A stretch of DNA of 64,000 nt from Rheinheimera soli (GCF_021290985.1 NZ_JAJOYU010000023.1:1-64000), one strand, 5' to 3'. Counted from the stretch's first letter, positions 36,396 to 45,815 are shown. Notes: a model not told the origin generated them from the letters alone. Translations and numbers: made by a program.

Positions 36396-36902
36396 TTAAC
36401 TGCCTGGATTAAGTTGTATCTCCTCATCAATAGACAGCAATCGGGGGGCCGGCAATACCCCATCCAACTCAATCAGTCTTTCACTCAATTGCGCCACTCT
36501 TTGGGTTAAGCCAGCAATAATTTTGTCTTTAATGGCTGAGCGTACGCGGTCGGGCAAACGCTGAAAACTGTCCGTATCTATTTTCATCAGCACCATATCA
36601 GTTTCAGCAACCACTGTTGCGCTGCGCGGTTCATTACAAATAAAACCTACTTCACCAACAAACTGGCTAGGCAAGAGTTGTCCGATCTGGTGCTGCCGAT
36701 GATACACCAGCGCTTGTCCGGACAAAATAATATAAAAAAATGGCTCGTAGCCCCCTTCTTTGATCAGCGCCTCCCCCTGACTACATACCTCAAAAGCTTT
36801 GGGCATAAGCAAAATAAGTTCTCTGTCGGCAGGCTGTAAATCTTTAAACAATGGGATCCTGGCCAGAATTTCCATTAACCGCAATTTATTGGTATAGCTC
36901 AC
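36396..36902 (-). CDS. cyclic-nucleotide-binding domain protein
   Basis: A 168-residue protein with one CRP-type cNMP-binding domain (about 15-130; IPLFKDLQPADRELI, FVGEVGFI, then PRSATVVAETD in the phosphate-binding cassette position) and a short helical tail. It has no DNA-binding domain, so it is not a CRP regulator. It starts 3 bases after the KefB-like stop and so forms one operon with kefG-kefB. It may act as a ligand-sensing subunit of the antiporter, an inference from position. Confidence 0.85.
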   Translation of the reverse strand: MSYTNKLRLMEILARIPLFKDLQPADRELILLMPKAFEVCSQGEALIKEGGYEPFFYIILSGQALVYHRQHQIGQLLPSQFVGEVGFICNEPRSATVVAETDMVLMKIDTDSFQRLPDRVRSAIKDKIIAGLTQRVAQLSERLIELDGVLPAPRLLSIDEEIQLNPGS

Positions 36903-36905
36903 GTG

Positions 36906-38729
36906 CTACTCCTTGGTGTTTTCCCTTGAACCCATGTTGGAGGACAAGCCCTGATAACGTTGTGGCGCATCACGGCTTTCCCGCTCCAACTGACGTTGCA
37001 GCTCTTCCCTGCTTTGTCTGAGCAGTTGAATGTAGTTCTTTTCATCCTGCTGTTCACGAACCAACTGCATTTTATCAAGCAGTTGATAGTTGGCCGCTCT
37101 GAACCTGTCTGCTAATTCTTTGGCCTCATACTGCCCCATACCCAATACAGACAACACCTCTCTGCCCTGACGCAAAGAGGCTTCAAAGAGTTCACGCTCA
37201 ATATGCTGCACTCCCATCTGGCGCTGCTGATACATATGCGCCACATCTTTGGCTCTGGCCATCAAAGTTAAATGAGGGAAATGCTGCTTAGCATTAGTGA
37301 CTATGGCATTGATAGCCTGCGCATCGTCTACTGCTATCACTAACACTTTGGCACCAGCAGCGCCAGCTGCTTCCAGCACATCCATGCGGCTGGCGTCGCC
37401 GTAGTACACCTTAAAACCAAATTTGGTCATGGTTTGAATAGTGTCTGAGTCGTGATCCAGCACTGTAGGCACTATGCCATTGGATAACAACAAACGACCT
37501 AAAATCTGACCATAACGGCCAAAACCAGCAATAATTACCGGGCTTTCGCTGTTCTCCACATTGCTGTCCTGCTGCTGTCCCTGGTTTTGCTGACGGGCAG
37601 CCCAGGCGTCCTGTAGTTTCATCAGCAAAGGCGATACCGCAATAGACAAGGCAATCACTAAATTCAGCGTGGCACCTTCAGTGCCCGTTAACAGCGCTCC
37701 TGCTGTAGCCAAAGCCGCCAACACAAAAGCGAATTCACTGCCTTGCCCCAGCAATACTGCGTAACTGAAACGCTCAGGCCCGGCAATTTTTAACACAGTA
37801 GCCACACCATACAATAACAACAACTTTAAACCGACAAACAGCAGCAATAACAGACTGATCAGCTGCCATTGTGAGCTTAACAATTGCATATTGATGCTGA
37901 CGCCAATAGTGATAAAAAATAATCCTAAAAACAGGCCTTTAAATGGTTCTAAGTCGGCCTCTAACTGATGACGAAACTCTGAGCTTGCCAACAGCACGCC
38001 AGCAATAAAAGCACCTAAACCGGCCGATACACCAACAGCTGTCATCAGCTCCATCACACCAATCACCAGCAATAAAGCTAGGCCTACAAACAACTCACGG
38101 GAACCATAATGTGCCACCCAGTGCAGCAAGTAACCAATAAGATAACGGCCGGTTAAAATAACAGCCACTACAGCAGCCAATGCAGGCAAGGCTTTAAATT
38201 CTGCGGTGCCTTCTGAAGGCGCTATTAAACTCACTCCAATCAATAGTGGAATAGCCACCATATCCTGCAATAACAAAGCACCAAATACCGACTGCCCTGT
38301 GTGCGAGCCCATTAAATTACGATCTTTCATCAATTGCACTGCAACTGCGGTAGAAGATAAAGCCAGAGCTAAACCGATAAAAACCGACAACGCGTAGGAC
38401 AAGCCTAAAAAGGTGGTTGCTATGGCAATACCTAAAGCACAGACCACAAACTGCAAGGTGCCGAATAAAAATACTCTGTGGCGCATAGCCCAGAGCTTTT
38501 TCGCATCCAATTCCAGCCCTATGCTAAATAACATCAGCACTACGCCCAACTCTGCCAGCAATTTAATATCATCGGTATTACTGGCGACAGCCAAACCCGA
38601 TGGCCCCAGAGCTATGCCTGCCAACAAATAGCCAAGAACCACACCTAAACCAAAACGTTTGGCTAAAGGCACCACCAGCACCATAGCGGCCAGATAAATC
38701 ATCAGATAAGTAAGCACATTAAGATGCAT
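36906..38729 (-). CDS. kefB: KefB/KefC-type potassium:proton antiporter
   Basis: A 607-residue CPA2 antiporter. About 12 transmembrane helices (residues 1-385) carry the family start LGYLLAGIALGPSG. A cytoplasmic TrkA-N nucleotide-binding domain follows, beginning VIIAGFGRYGQILGRLL near residue 400 and continuing VYYGDASRMDVLEAAGA. The charged Gln/Arg-rich tail is about 80 residues. Kef systems release K+ to acidify the cell during electrophile stress and are gated by glutathione adducts. The start overlaps the upstream ancillary oxidoreductase gene by 11 bases. KefB versus KefC is chosen from context and is not certain. Confidence 0.88.
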   Translation of the reverse strand: MHLNVLTYLMIYLAAMVLVVPLAKRFGLGVVLGYLLAGIALGPSGLAVASNTDDIKLLAELGVVLMLFSIGLELDAKKLWAMRHRVFLFGTLQFVVCALGIAIATTFLGLSYALSVFIGLALALSSTAVAVQLMKDRNLMGSHTGQSVFGALLLQDMVAIPLLIGVSLIAPSEGTAEFKALPALAAVVAVILTGRYLIGYLLHWVAHYGSRELFVGLALLLVIGVMELMTAVGVSAGLGAFIAGVLLASSEFRHQLEADLEPFKGLFLGLFFITIGVSINMQLLSSQWQLISLLLLLFVGLKLLLLYGVATVLKIAGPERFSYAVLLGQGSEFAFVLAALATAGALLTGTEGATLNLVIALSIAVSPLLMKLQDAWAARQQNQGQQQDSNVENSESPVIIAGFGRYGQILGRLLLSNGIVPTVLDHDSDTIQTMTKFGFKVYYGDASRMDVLEAAGAAGAKVLVIAVDDAQAINAIVTNAKQHFPHLTLMARAKDVAHMYQQRQMGVQHIERELFEASLRQGREVLSVLGMGQYEAKELADRFRAANYQLLDKMQLVREQQDEKNYIQLLRQSREELQRQLERESRDAPQRYQGLSSNMGSRENTKE

Positions 38730-39267
38730 GAGGATCCCTGTCGTCGTTAGCTAACCTAAGTTGTTCCAGGCCCTGGCGAAATAACTCAGCGGCTTGAGTT
38801 GCAACTGTTGCATCTGTTAATACAGGCAACATTAACGGCTGTTGCCACCTCATGCCACAAGACAGGGCCAACTGGCGCAAAGGGGTAAACATGCTTTGCT
38901 GATAACAAGGGTCCAGTTCATGATGACTGGCCACGGCATGAGTAACCAGCCAAAAGCTTTTCCCCTGCAGTGGCATCACGGCTTCACCGGCATCATTTTT
39001 GCCATAAGCCCAGCCATACTGAAACACTTTATGCAGGTACTGCACTAGCAAAGCGGGCGGTAGGCCGCTCTGCATAGGGTAATGCAAAACAATAGCAGCA
39101 CTGCTTTGCAGCATTTTTCTTTCCAGGGCGACGTTAATGTAAAAATCCGGATACAACTGATACAACTCGCGCAGCTCCAGACCGGGCCAATGTTGCACAG
39201 CATTCAGCATCATTTGTTCCAGTCGGGCATGGTGAGCATAAGGATGAGCATATAACAAACTGATCAT
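38719..39267 (-). CDS. kefG: Kef ancillary NAD(P)H oxidoreductase (KefG/KefF-like)
   Basis: A 182-residue flavodoxin-fold protein of the KefF/KefG/NQO family. The pattern ALVQYLHKVFQYGWAYG (shortened form: HKVFQYGWAYG near residue 85) and the early YAHPYAHHAR match the quinone-reductase-like subunits that fully activate Kef channels. It overlaps the antiporter start by 11 bases and heads the three-gene operon kefG-kefB-CNB. The full activation partner role is known for E. coli; here it follows from position and fold. Confidence 0.85.
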   Translation of the reverse strand: MISLLYAHPYAHHARLEQMMLNAVQHWPGLELRELYQLYPDFYINVALERKMLQSSAAIVLHYPMQSGLPPALLVQYLHKVFQYGWAYGKNDAGEAVMPLQGKSFWLVTHAVASHHELDPCYQQSMFTPLRQLALSCGMRWQQPLMLPVLTDATVATQAAELFRQGLEQLRLANDDRDPHAS

Positions 39268-39482
39268 AACTGGCTGATTATCCTTTAAAAGCAGTAACTA
39301 CAGTGTTTATGAGTGCAGCGGATGTAGCAAGTTGAATCCATGGCTTGAGCATATTTTTTTATGGAGTGACTAAAGCAAACCCGACCTTGTTCCCACAACA
39401 TTAACTATTTACAAAAAATAAACATCAAGTTACCTTATTGAGGTCCAAACAGGACAGTTCAATTCAAATAAGGAAAATTGAG

Positions 39483-39881
39483 ATGAAATCTATCTTCGTA
39501 TTGCTGGCGCTGCTGGCATTAAGTATCAGCAACAACCTTTATGCTGCTCACGTTGAATGTGTGATTAGTGGTACACCAACCCAACAAACCTATACAGAAG
39601 GCTTTTGCGACAGCCAGATCAATTCTCCACCAGGCGTATTCTTCCGTCTGGTCGCTGATAAACCTGTAGCTGAAGTGCAATGGAGTTACGGGGCAGAACC
39701 TGAAGGTAACTGGAATTGTGGCAGCCAGAACCAATGCAGCGTGACTTATCCCAGAGGTCCTGAATATTTTGGCTTTTCTCAGGCGACCGCCTGCGTCACA
39801 CGGGTTCTCTACTCAGACAATACTTGGGAAAATGTCAGTCTCTGTGCTACAGGCACCTTCTACGGCCAGGCTGTGTTTTAA
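39483..39881 (+). CDS. small secreted cysteine-rich protein, unknown
   Basis: A 132-residue protein with a clean signal peptide (MKSIFVLLALLALSISNNLYA). The mature part has six Cys (VECVI, GFCDS, WNCGSQNQC, TACVT, SLCAT), enough for three disulfides, and many aromatic and Thr/Gly residues as in a small beta-sandwich. AAGGA lies before the ATG at 39483; a reading from 39438 adds only polar residues. I recognise no family. It is alone between kefG and the CRISPR array, followed by a strong hairpin. Confidence 0.65.
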   Translation: MKSIFVLLALLALSISNNLYAAHVECVISGTPTQQTYTEGFCDSQINSPPGVFFRLVADKPVAEVQWSYGAEPEGNWNCGSQNQCSVTYPRGPEYFGFSQATACVTRVLYSDNTWENVSLCATGTFYGQAVF

Positions 39882-39893
39882 GCCGTCAGGCAC

Positions 39894-39929
39894 TGATCAT
39901 CGCCGTATCATGGCGTCCGGCGATGATCA
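39894..39929. terminator. 12-bp stem-loop between secreted gene and CRISPR array
   Basis: TGATCATCGCCG (39894-39905) and CGGCGATGATCA (39918-39929) form a perfect stem around a 12-base loop. No T-tract follows on either strand, so it may act as a rho-independent barrier only weakly, or trim the ends of the array transcript arriving from the right. Confidence 0.6.
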
Positions 39930-39967
39930 AAAGTTTCACAACTAAATAGCCCGCTGTAAGCAACAAT

Positions 39968-40009
39968 GCAAAACTGATTCACTCCAACAATTGAAATCTG
40001 ATCCACTTG
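39968..40009. repeat. possible IS21-type end remnant
   Basis: Two tandem imperfect copies, GCAAAACTGATTCACT (39968-39983) and TTGAAATCTGATCCACTTG (39991-40009), share AAA-(C/T)CTGAT-(T/C)CACT. Repeats of the 'TTGAAACTGATCCAC' kind mark the ends of many IS21-family elements. No transposase gene is nearby, so this could be a scar left beside the old end of the array. Confidence 0.3.
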
Positions 40010-40049
40010 TTTTCTCAATAATACCTAATAGATCATCCTCCTTAACATT

Positions 40050-43000
40050 GTTTCAATCCACACGCCCCGTGCGGGGCGAGACGTATCTACTACACAACCG
40101 GCTTTTACGAGATCCCAGTTTCAATCCACGCGTCCTGTGCGGGTCGCGACACAGCAGCCAGTACTTCAGGCCATTGCGTTTAAAGTTTCAATCCACGTGT
40201 CCCTTACGGTACGCGACTCGCGGCCATGGCCGAGCAGCAGGATAAGTTTACCAAGTTTCAATCCACGCGCCCCGTGCGGGACGCGACTTCTCTGGTGGCA
40301 ATTTGTCATCGGTGGCTTCCTGTTTCAATCCACGCGCCCCGTGCGGGACGCGACAGGCTACTATGCAGCGGATCGCTAAAGGCATTCAGTTTCAATCCAC
40401 GCGCCCCGTGCGGGACGCGACATCAGCGCCCTGGTGCGGACCTTATGCTTTCTGACGTTTCAATCCATGCGCCCCGTGCGGGACGCGACTGTGTCCGAGG
40501 AGTATTGCAAGCACATAGTTGCTGTTTCAATCCACGCGCCCCGTGCGGGACGCGACCTAACTGTGTGCCGTACCACGCTATTTTTTCACCGTTTCAATCC
40601 ACGCGCCCCGTGCGGGACGCGACCGACAATTTGAGATTGAAGCAGTAACTATATCTGAGTTTCAATCCACGCGCCCCGTGCGGGACGCGACGCTGATTTA
40701 ATAGGGCTTGGCCTTGCCTATCCTGTTTCAATCCACGCGCCCCGTGCGGGACGCGACTACTTGCAGGGGCTCCACAGGCCAAAAGTGGAGCGTTTCAATC
40801 CACGCGCCCCGTGCGGGACGCGACGGTACTACAGGTCTTTGTGATACTTGTTGCATTTGTTTCAATCCACGCGCCCCGTGCGGGACGCGACCTTTACTGA
40901 CCATATTGAATATCGGCATTATGACGTTTCAATCCACGCGCCCCGTGCGGGACGCGACTCATGCCCGCGATTTGGGCTGGAATATAGATATGTTTCAATC
41001 CACGCGCCCCGTGCGGGACGCGACATTTGTCTCGTGTACGCTTTTTCACCTTTAAAGATGTTTCAATCCACGCGCCCCGTGCGGGACGCGACAATGCCAA
41101 CCAACTCCAATGACGCTTGCGATGCCGTTTCAATCCACGCGCCCCGTGCGGGACGCGACGAACATAGTGGCTACCTGATAACCAGCGAGCAACTGGTTTC
41201 AATCCACGCGCCCCGTGCGGGACGCGACGCAAGTTAATCTGTAATTTACAGCCCGATATGCGCGTTTCAATCCACGCGCCTCGTGCGGGACGCGACTTCT
41301 TCAAAAAATGATAATCATCTCCTGTCTGTTTGTTTCAATCCACGCGCCCCGTGCGGGACGCGACGGCCAACAAAATGACAAGGTAAACCCGCCTCCGCCG
41401 TTTCAATCCACGCGCCCCGTGCGGGACGCGACGTAAAAATGCAATCTTGGTTATCTCGACGCAGTCGTTTCAATCCACGCGCCCCGTGCGGGACGCGACC
41501 TGGTTAAAATTGAATCAGGTTTAACAGGTGAGGTGTTTCAATCCACGCGCCCCGTGCGGGACGCGACTTCCGGCTTTGATTCAGGTGAATGATTATGTCA
41601 GAGTTTCAATCCACGCGCCCCGTGCGGGACGCGACCTGCAGTGTCGTGTTGGCGCGATTCCTTCCGGTGTTTCAATCCACGCGCCCCGTGCGGGACGCGA
41701 CATTAGGTGATCACTATGAACGAAAGAAACGACATGTTTCAATCCACGCGCCCCGTGCGGGACGCGACTTTACTGAAAGCTTGGCCACTGCCAGAAAGCA
41801 TGCTGTTTCAATCCACGCGCCCCGTGCGGGACGCGACCTGTTAAACCTGATTCAATTTTAACCAGCTAACCTGTTTCAATCCACGCGCCCCGTGCGGGAC
41901 GCGACGTAAAGCTGGAAGATGCGAGACACTGCGCACTTGTTTCAATCCACGCGCCCCGTGCGGGACGCGACTACCCATAGCATCAGGGTTCATCAGCATT
42001 GCCGCTGTTTCAATCCACGCGCCCCGTGCGGGACGCGACCAGTGTAGCAAAGCCAGAAATGGAGCTGTTAAAGCGTTTCAATCCACGCGCCCCGTGCGGG
42101 ACGCGACTGTTAAAACTGATTCAATTCTAACCAGCTAATCTGTTTCAATCCACGCGCCCCGTGCGGGACGCGACAAACAGCTCAAGGCAGAGCATGGCAT
42201 TACAAGCGTTTCAATCCACGCGCCCCGTGCGGGACGCGACCGTCTGTAGCGGATCATTTAGGCGGCAAACGTGCGTTTCAATCCACGCGCCCCGTGCGGG
42301 ACGCGACGCTGCTGCTGAAGCCAAAGCAAAATCCATTCAGGTTTCAATCCACGCGCCCCGTGCGGGACGCGACTGATTCAGCAGAAGCTGTCTGTGATAC
42401 TTGAGCGGTTTCAATCCACGCGCCCCGTGCGGGACGCGACCAAAGTCGAAAGTATGGCTGGCGCTTATGGTTGCTGTTTCAATCCACGCGCCCCGTGCGG
42501 GACGCGACTTCGCACGCACCGCCGTATTCCTGAAATTTTTGAAGTTTCAATCCACGCGCCCCGTGCGGGACGCGACGGCTTTTTTATTGCACATCAGCGT
42601 AACGACGACCTGTTTCAATCCACGCGCCCCGTGCGGGACGCGACAACGAGATTGAGGATGTCTTGCGATCAAATGGGTGGTTTCAATCCACGCGCCCCGT
42701 GCGGGACGCGACGTTCAGTCCGCTCACTCAATCAACGCAACAGTGCAGTTTCAATCCACGCGCCCCGTGCGGGACGCGACCCCAGCGAGGAACGTTCACG
42801 CCAGTTGTTAAGCATGTTTCAATCCACGCGCCCCGTGCGGGACGCGACGCCAACTATTCGCACCTTTGGATTTTTCATCATGTTTCAATCCACGCGCCCC
42901 GTGCGGGACGCGACAAAGACACATACTGCTGAGCGACGCCCCCCACATAGTTTCAATCCACGCGCCCCGTGCGGGACGCGACGCATTGAATCGCTACATC

Positions 43001-43386
43001 ATAATCATCTGCTGATGAGTTTCAATCCACGCGCCCCGTGCGGGACGCGACAAAAGCAGCTGAACAGTTAACCGGTGAATTGCCAGTTTCAATCCACGCG
43101 CCCCGTGCGGGACGCGACAAACCGCCCCATCAATAGTAAGCTGTACTGAGCTGTTTCAATCCACGCGCCCCGTGCGGGACGCGACCTGGTCTGATGAATT
43201 TGACGACGACATACTTGCCGTTTCAATCCACGCGCCCCGTGCGGGACGCGACAGAGACACCAAGCAAGACGCATGGACTAACTACGTTTCAATCCACGCG
43301 CCCCGTGCGGGACGCGACACTCCAAATCTTTACCGACCGCGCCAGTAATGGCTGTTTCAATCCACGCGCCCCGTGCGGGACGCGAC
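40050..43386 (-). CRISPR. type I-C CRISPR array, 50 repeats, 49 spacers
   Basis: I count 50 copies of a 33-base repeat. On the plus strand each copy begins GTTTCAATCCACGCGCC and ends CGTGCGGGACGCGAC; spacers are 33-37 bases, mostly 34-35. On the minus strand the repeat ends GTGGATTGAAAC, the usual type I-C form, so crRNAs are read leftward, the same way as the cas genes. The three left-most repeats (40050, 40118, 40185) are decayed, and single changes occur at 40457-40489 and 41264-41296. Decay at the left fits the leader-distal, oldest end. Related spacers occur at 41500, 41838 and 42108. Confidence 0.97.
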
Positions 43387-43566
43387 TGCCTTTTTGCAAA
43401 GGCACGCATAGTCTAACCGTTATGTGCAATTTGCGCTAACGTCAGATCAATATGAAAGAAATAAATGAACAAGACCAAGACGGCATCTTAATTACTACTG
43501 AAATCAGTAACTAAGAATGCCGCTAATGTTCCGGCTTTTTAAAGAGCACTACAGGTTAGCGATGAG
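43387..43566 (-). promoter_or_regulatory. CRISPR leader region
   Basis: These 180 bases separate cas2 from the newest repeat and should hold the array promoter and adaptation signals, read leftward. Directly at the repeat border, TGCCTTT-TTGC-AAAGGCA (43387-43404) is a perfect 7-bp stem-loop that abuts the first repeat. The remainder is AT-rich with no gene. The leader role follows from position; the hairpin is seen directly. Confidence 0.75.
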
Positions 43567-43860
43567 CTAAATAATGAGGGGATCGGTAAATAAATCCAGC
43601 GTTGCTTTGGCACCATGATGTTCCACTTTACTACGCCAATTTTTACCAAGAATGTAAAAACGCAAGCTGTCGACACTATCATCATAGGTTGATAGCAGCT
43701 TAGACTTTAGCGCGACCCACTGAGCAGGGTCTATATCGCACTCAAACACAGAATACTGCACTCTGGTGCCATAATTCTGGCAAATTTTTGCGATGTGCCT
43801 AAGTCTGCGTTGCCCACCTTCGTTGTCAAAAGAAACGTCATAGGTAATTAGCACCATCAT
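43567..43860 (-). CDS. cas2: CRISPR adaptation nuclease Cas2
   Basis: A 97-residue Cas2 with the start MMVLITYDVSF, including the catalytic-type Asp of the first strand, and SVFECDIDPAQW near residue 38. Two adjacent ATG codons leave the start open by one residue. It is the last gene of the type I-C operon and works with Cas1 (and Cas4) in the spacer-insertion complex. It follows cas1 by 18 bases and faces directly into the leader. Confidence 0.95.
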   Translation of the reverse strand: MMVLITYDVSFDNEGGQRRLRHIAKICQNYGTRVQYSVFECDIDPAQWVALKSKLLSTYDDSVDSLRFYILGKNWRSKVEHHGAKATLDLFTDPLII

Positions 43861-43878
43861 ACAAATTCCCCCGCAAAT

Positions 43879-44895
43879 TTACTTACTGATAAAAGGTGGA
43901 TAGTGCTGTAAATCACCACGAATATGCCTTGCCAGTAAAAGTGCCTGCACATGAGGTAACAAACCAATTTCAACGTCTTCGTCTAAAAACTGATGTCTGA
44001 TTTTTTGCTGTTTCCGGCTTTGATATTCTTTCAACACCAGTTTTCTGGCGTCGTCTTTTAGCTTTACAGCGCCACCAGTTTCCGTAATAAAATCTGAAGC
44101 TTTAAGCTGTTGCCGATTCAACAGTGTAAGCACCAATCTGTCGGCAATAAAGGCTCTGAACTCTTCCAACAGATCAAGAGCTAAACTATCACGCCCAGGT
44201 CGTTCCTGGTGCAAAAAGCCAACCTGCGGATCCAAGCCAACACCTTGCAACGCGGCACTGATATCGTTACCAAGTACAGAATACATAAAGGACAACAAAC
44301 AATTGACCGGATCTGTTGGTGGCCGCCGGACCCGGCCCGAAAACTCAAACCCCTTGCCTTTATTGGTCAACAGCATATTAAATACAGCAAAATATCTGGA
44401 CGCAGCCTCCCCTTCATAACCCCGGATTTTGTCCAAATCTGAGCATTGTTTTAAGGTATCCAAAACATGATTAATAGCTGTGATTTGCTGACTAAACTCA
44501 GTCGAGTTTCCGTGGTTGCGCTGATGGCGTTGCAATACCTGCTTTTGCATCTGAATTTTTGCCGCCACAATATTTCTGGCAACAGAAACCGGGTCTTCAT
44601 CTGCTTTACGATATTGAGCACGGCGCAACAACACATTACCCGTTTGTTTTCCCTGTATTCTTGCTAAAAACCTGCCGTATTCGGTAAAAAACGCCAGATT
44701 GACAGAGTTTTCACCGCAAAAACCCATTACCTGAGGTGACACCATGACATTACCAAAACAAAAGATGGCCCCAATACCATGAATAGGGAGTTGAGCTACT
44801 TTTTCTTTATTAATATCAATAACTAAAGTTTCTCGCTCTTTATGCAGGTACGCACCTTGCGTATTGATGTACAAACTATTCTGTAGTTTCTTCAT
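43879..44895 (-). CDS. cas1: CRISPR integrase Cas1, type I-C
   Basis: A 338-residue Cas1 of the I-C branch (start LQNSLYINTQGAYLHKE). Catalytic residues are visible: Glu in GYEGEAASRYF near residue 160, His in VGFLHQERPGRDSLALDLLE near 228, and Asp in the same segment. It joins new spacers to the leader end of the array. The cas4 gene overlaps its start by 20 bases, so the two are translationally linked, in keeping with Cas4-Cas1 complexes that select the PAM in this subtype. Confidence 0.96.
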   Translation of the reverse strand: MKKLQNSLYINTQGAYLHKERETLVIDINKEKVAQLPIHGIGAIFCFGNVMVSPQVMGFCGENSVNLAFFTEYGRFLARIQGKQTGNVLLRRAQYRKADEDPVSVARNIVAAKIQMQKQVLQRHQRNHGNSTEFSQQITAINHVLDTLKQCSDLDKIRGYEGEAASRYFAVFNMLLTNKGKGFEFSGRVRRPPTDPVNCLLSFMYSVLGNDISAALQGVGLDPQVGFLHQERPGRDSLALDLLEEFRAFIADRLVLTLLNRQQLKASDFITETGGAVKLKDDARKLVLKEYQSRKQQKIRHQFLDEDVEIGLLPHVQALLLARHIRGDLQHYPPFISK

Positions 44896-45517
44896 CGAAA
44901 TCTTCCGTTGAAAAAAGGCGGTTCACATACTGCGTGCTTTTATCATGCTGTAATAACTTCGGATTGCACAAATCAAACAAACTGCAGGCATGGCAATGCT
45001 TGTCATACACGGCTTTTGGAGTAACACCCGACGCCAGCATGGCAGCTACATCGGCAATGACCTGTAAAGTGCGATGGCGTAATTCTGGCGTAAAACTTAC
45101 CGCTTGACGGTGGCGAGTTTGGTTGTACCAAAGCGCTCCTTCAGCCACAGTCTGCCCGGTCATTTCTTCCAGACATAAGGCCTGGGCACAAAGCTGAATT
45201 TCATCCCAGTCACTGACTTTGGGTTTGCCACGCTTGTATTCCACGGGAAAAAGCTCACCCGAAGATATATCTTTTTCAACCAAATCCAGTTTGCCAGTGA
45301 TGCCAATATTCGGTGCAGCAACCTGCACCCCACGCTCAAACCGTATCCCCTTTCGGGTTTCCGGTTCGCCACTATCTACGCGCTCATGCAGCAAGTTGCC
45401 TTGTGCCGTTAAATAATTATCTGCCCACACCTGCTCGTTATGAATTAACGCACATTGGCGTGGGCAAAAAGCATAGTGCTGAAGCGCAGCAAGTGGGATT
45501 AATCGAACATCATTCAT
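44876..45517 (-). CDS. cas4: CRISPR-associated exonuclease Cas4
   Basis: A 213-residue Cas4 with the iron-sulfur cysteines in YAFCPRQC (near residue 16) and CHACSLFDLC near 183, and a RecB-like nuclease core (GITGKLDLVE, PVEYKRGKPK). In type I-C systems it trims prespacers and chooses those next to a TTC PAM. An ATG at 45571 would add 18 residues, but the shorter start MNDVRLIPLAALQHY has AGG at a good distance and fits the family. Its ATG lies one base after the stop of the ParE-like toxin gene, so it is embedded in the same transcript as the toxin-antitoxin pair. Confidence 0.95.
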   Translation of the reverse strand: MNDVRLIPLAALQHYAFCPRQCALIHNEQVWADNYLTAQGNLLHERVDSGEPETRKGIRFERGVQVAAPNIGITGKLDLVEKDISSGELFPVEYKRGKPKVSDWDEIQLCAQALCLEEMTGQTVAEGALWYNQTRHRQAVSFTPELRHRTLQVIADVAAMLASGVTPKAVYDKHCHACSLFDLCNPKLLQHDKSTQYVNRLFSTEDFDEETTE

Positions 45518-45518
45518 A

Positions 45519-45815
45519 CTATTGCCTGAGCTGCCAGATTCCGGGCGCACGCCTGGCATGGAGTACTGCAATAATACTAATCACCTGTTCTGTTTCGATG
45601 AAGTAAATACAATACGGAAAACGTCGGATCACCGCCCGGCGAATAACTTTATAAACCAGGCGATAGCGCTTTGGCATACGTTGAATGGCATGCAGCTGCG
45701 CATCGACACAAAGCAGAAACTCATGCCCAAGGTTAGGCAAACAGGATTGGTAATAGTGAAAAGCGTCCTGTAAATCCTGTTTGGCCGCTGCACGGATCAA
45801 CAATTTGGCGGTCAT
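45519..45815 (-). CDS. ParE/RelE family toxin inside the cas operon
   Basis: A 98-residue ParE/RelE-fold toxin. The helix AAAKQDLQDAFHYYQ, the motif MPKRYRLVYKVIRRAVIRRFPY and the closing strand IIAVLHARRAP are diagnostic of the superfamily (shortened: RRFPYCIYF, LHARRAP). It should act as a gyrase poison or ribosome-dependent RNase; the two cannot be separated by eye. The start overlaps the antitoxin stop by 4 bases (ATGA), and the stop is one base before cas4. This places a complete addiction pair between cas7 and cas4, which is unusual. Confidence 0.88.
   Translation of the reverse strand: MTAKLLIRAAAKQDLQDAFHYYQSCLPNLGHEFLLCVDAQLHAIQRMPKRYRLVYKVIRRAVIRRFPYCIYFIETEQVISIIAVLHARRAPGIWQLRQ

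Noticed and set aside
40825-42407. Shared GTGATACTTG in spacers 40825-40858 and 42374-42407
   Set aside because: A ten-base match without further similarity in about 1.7 kb of spacer sequence is compatible with chance.
40137-43274. Many reading frames of 60-225 residues across the CRISPR array
   Set aside because: They are repeated translations of the repeat (FNPRAPCGTR and the other two frames) plus spacers, with no ribosome sites.
40050-43386. Array transcribed on the plus strand
   Set aside because: The repeat ends in GTGGATTGAAAC on the minus strand as in known type I-C crRNAs; the repeats decay at the left, and the leader-like region is next to cas2 on the right.
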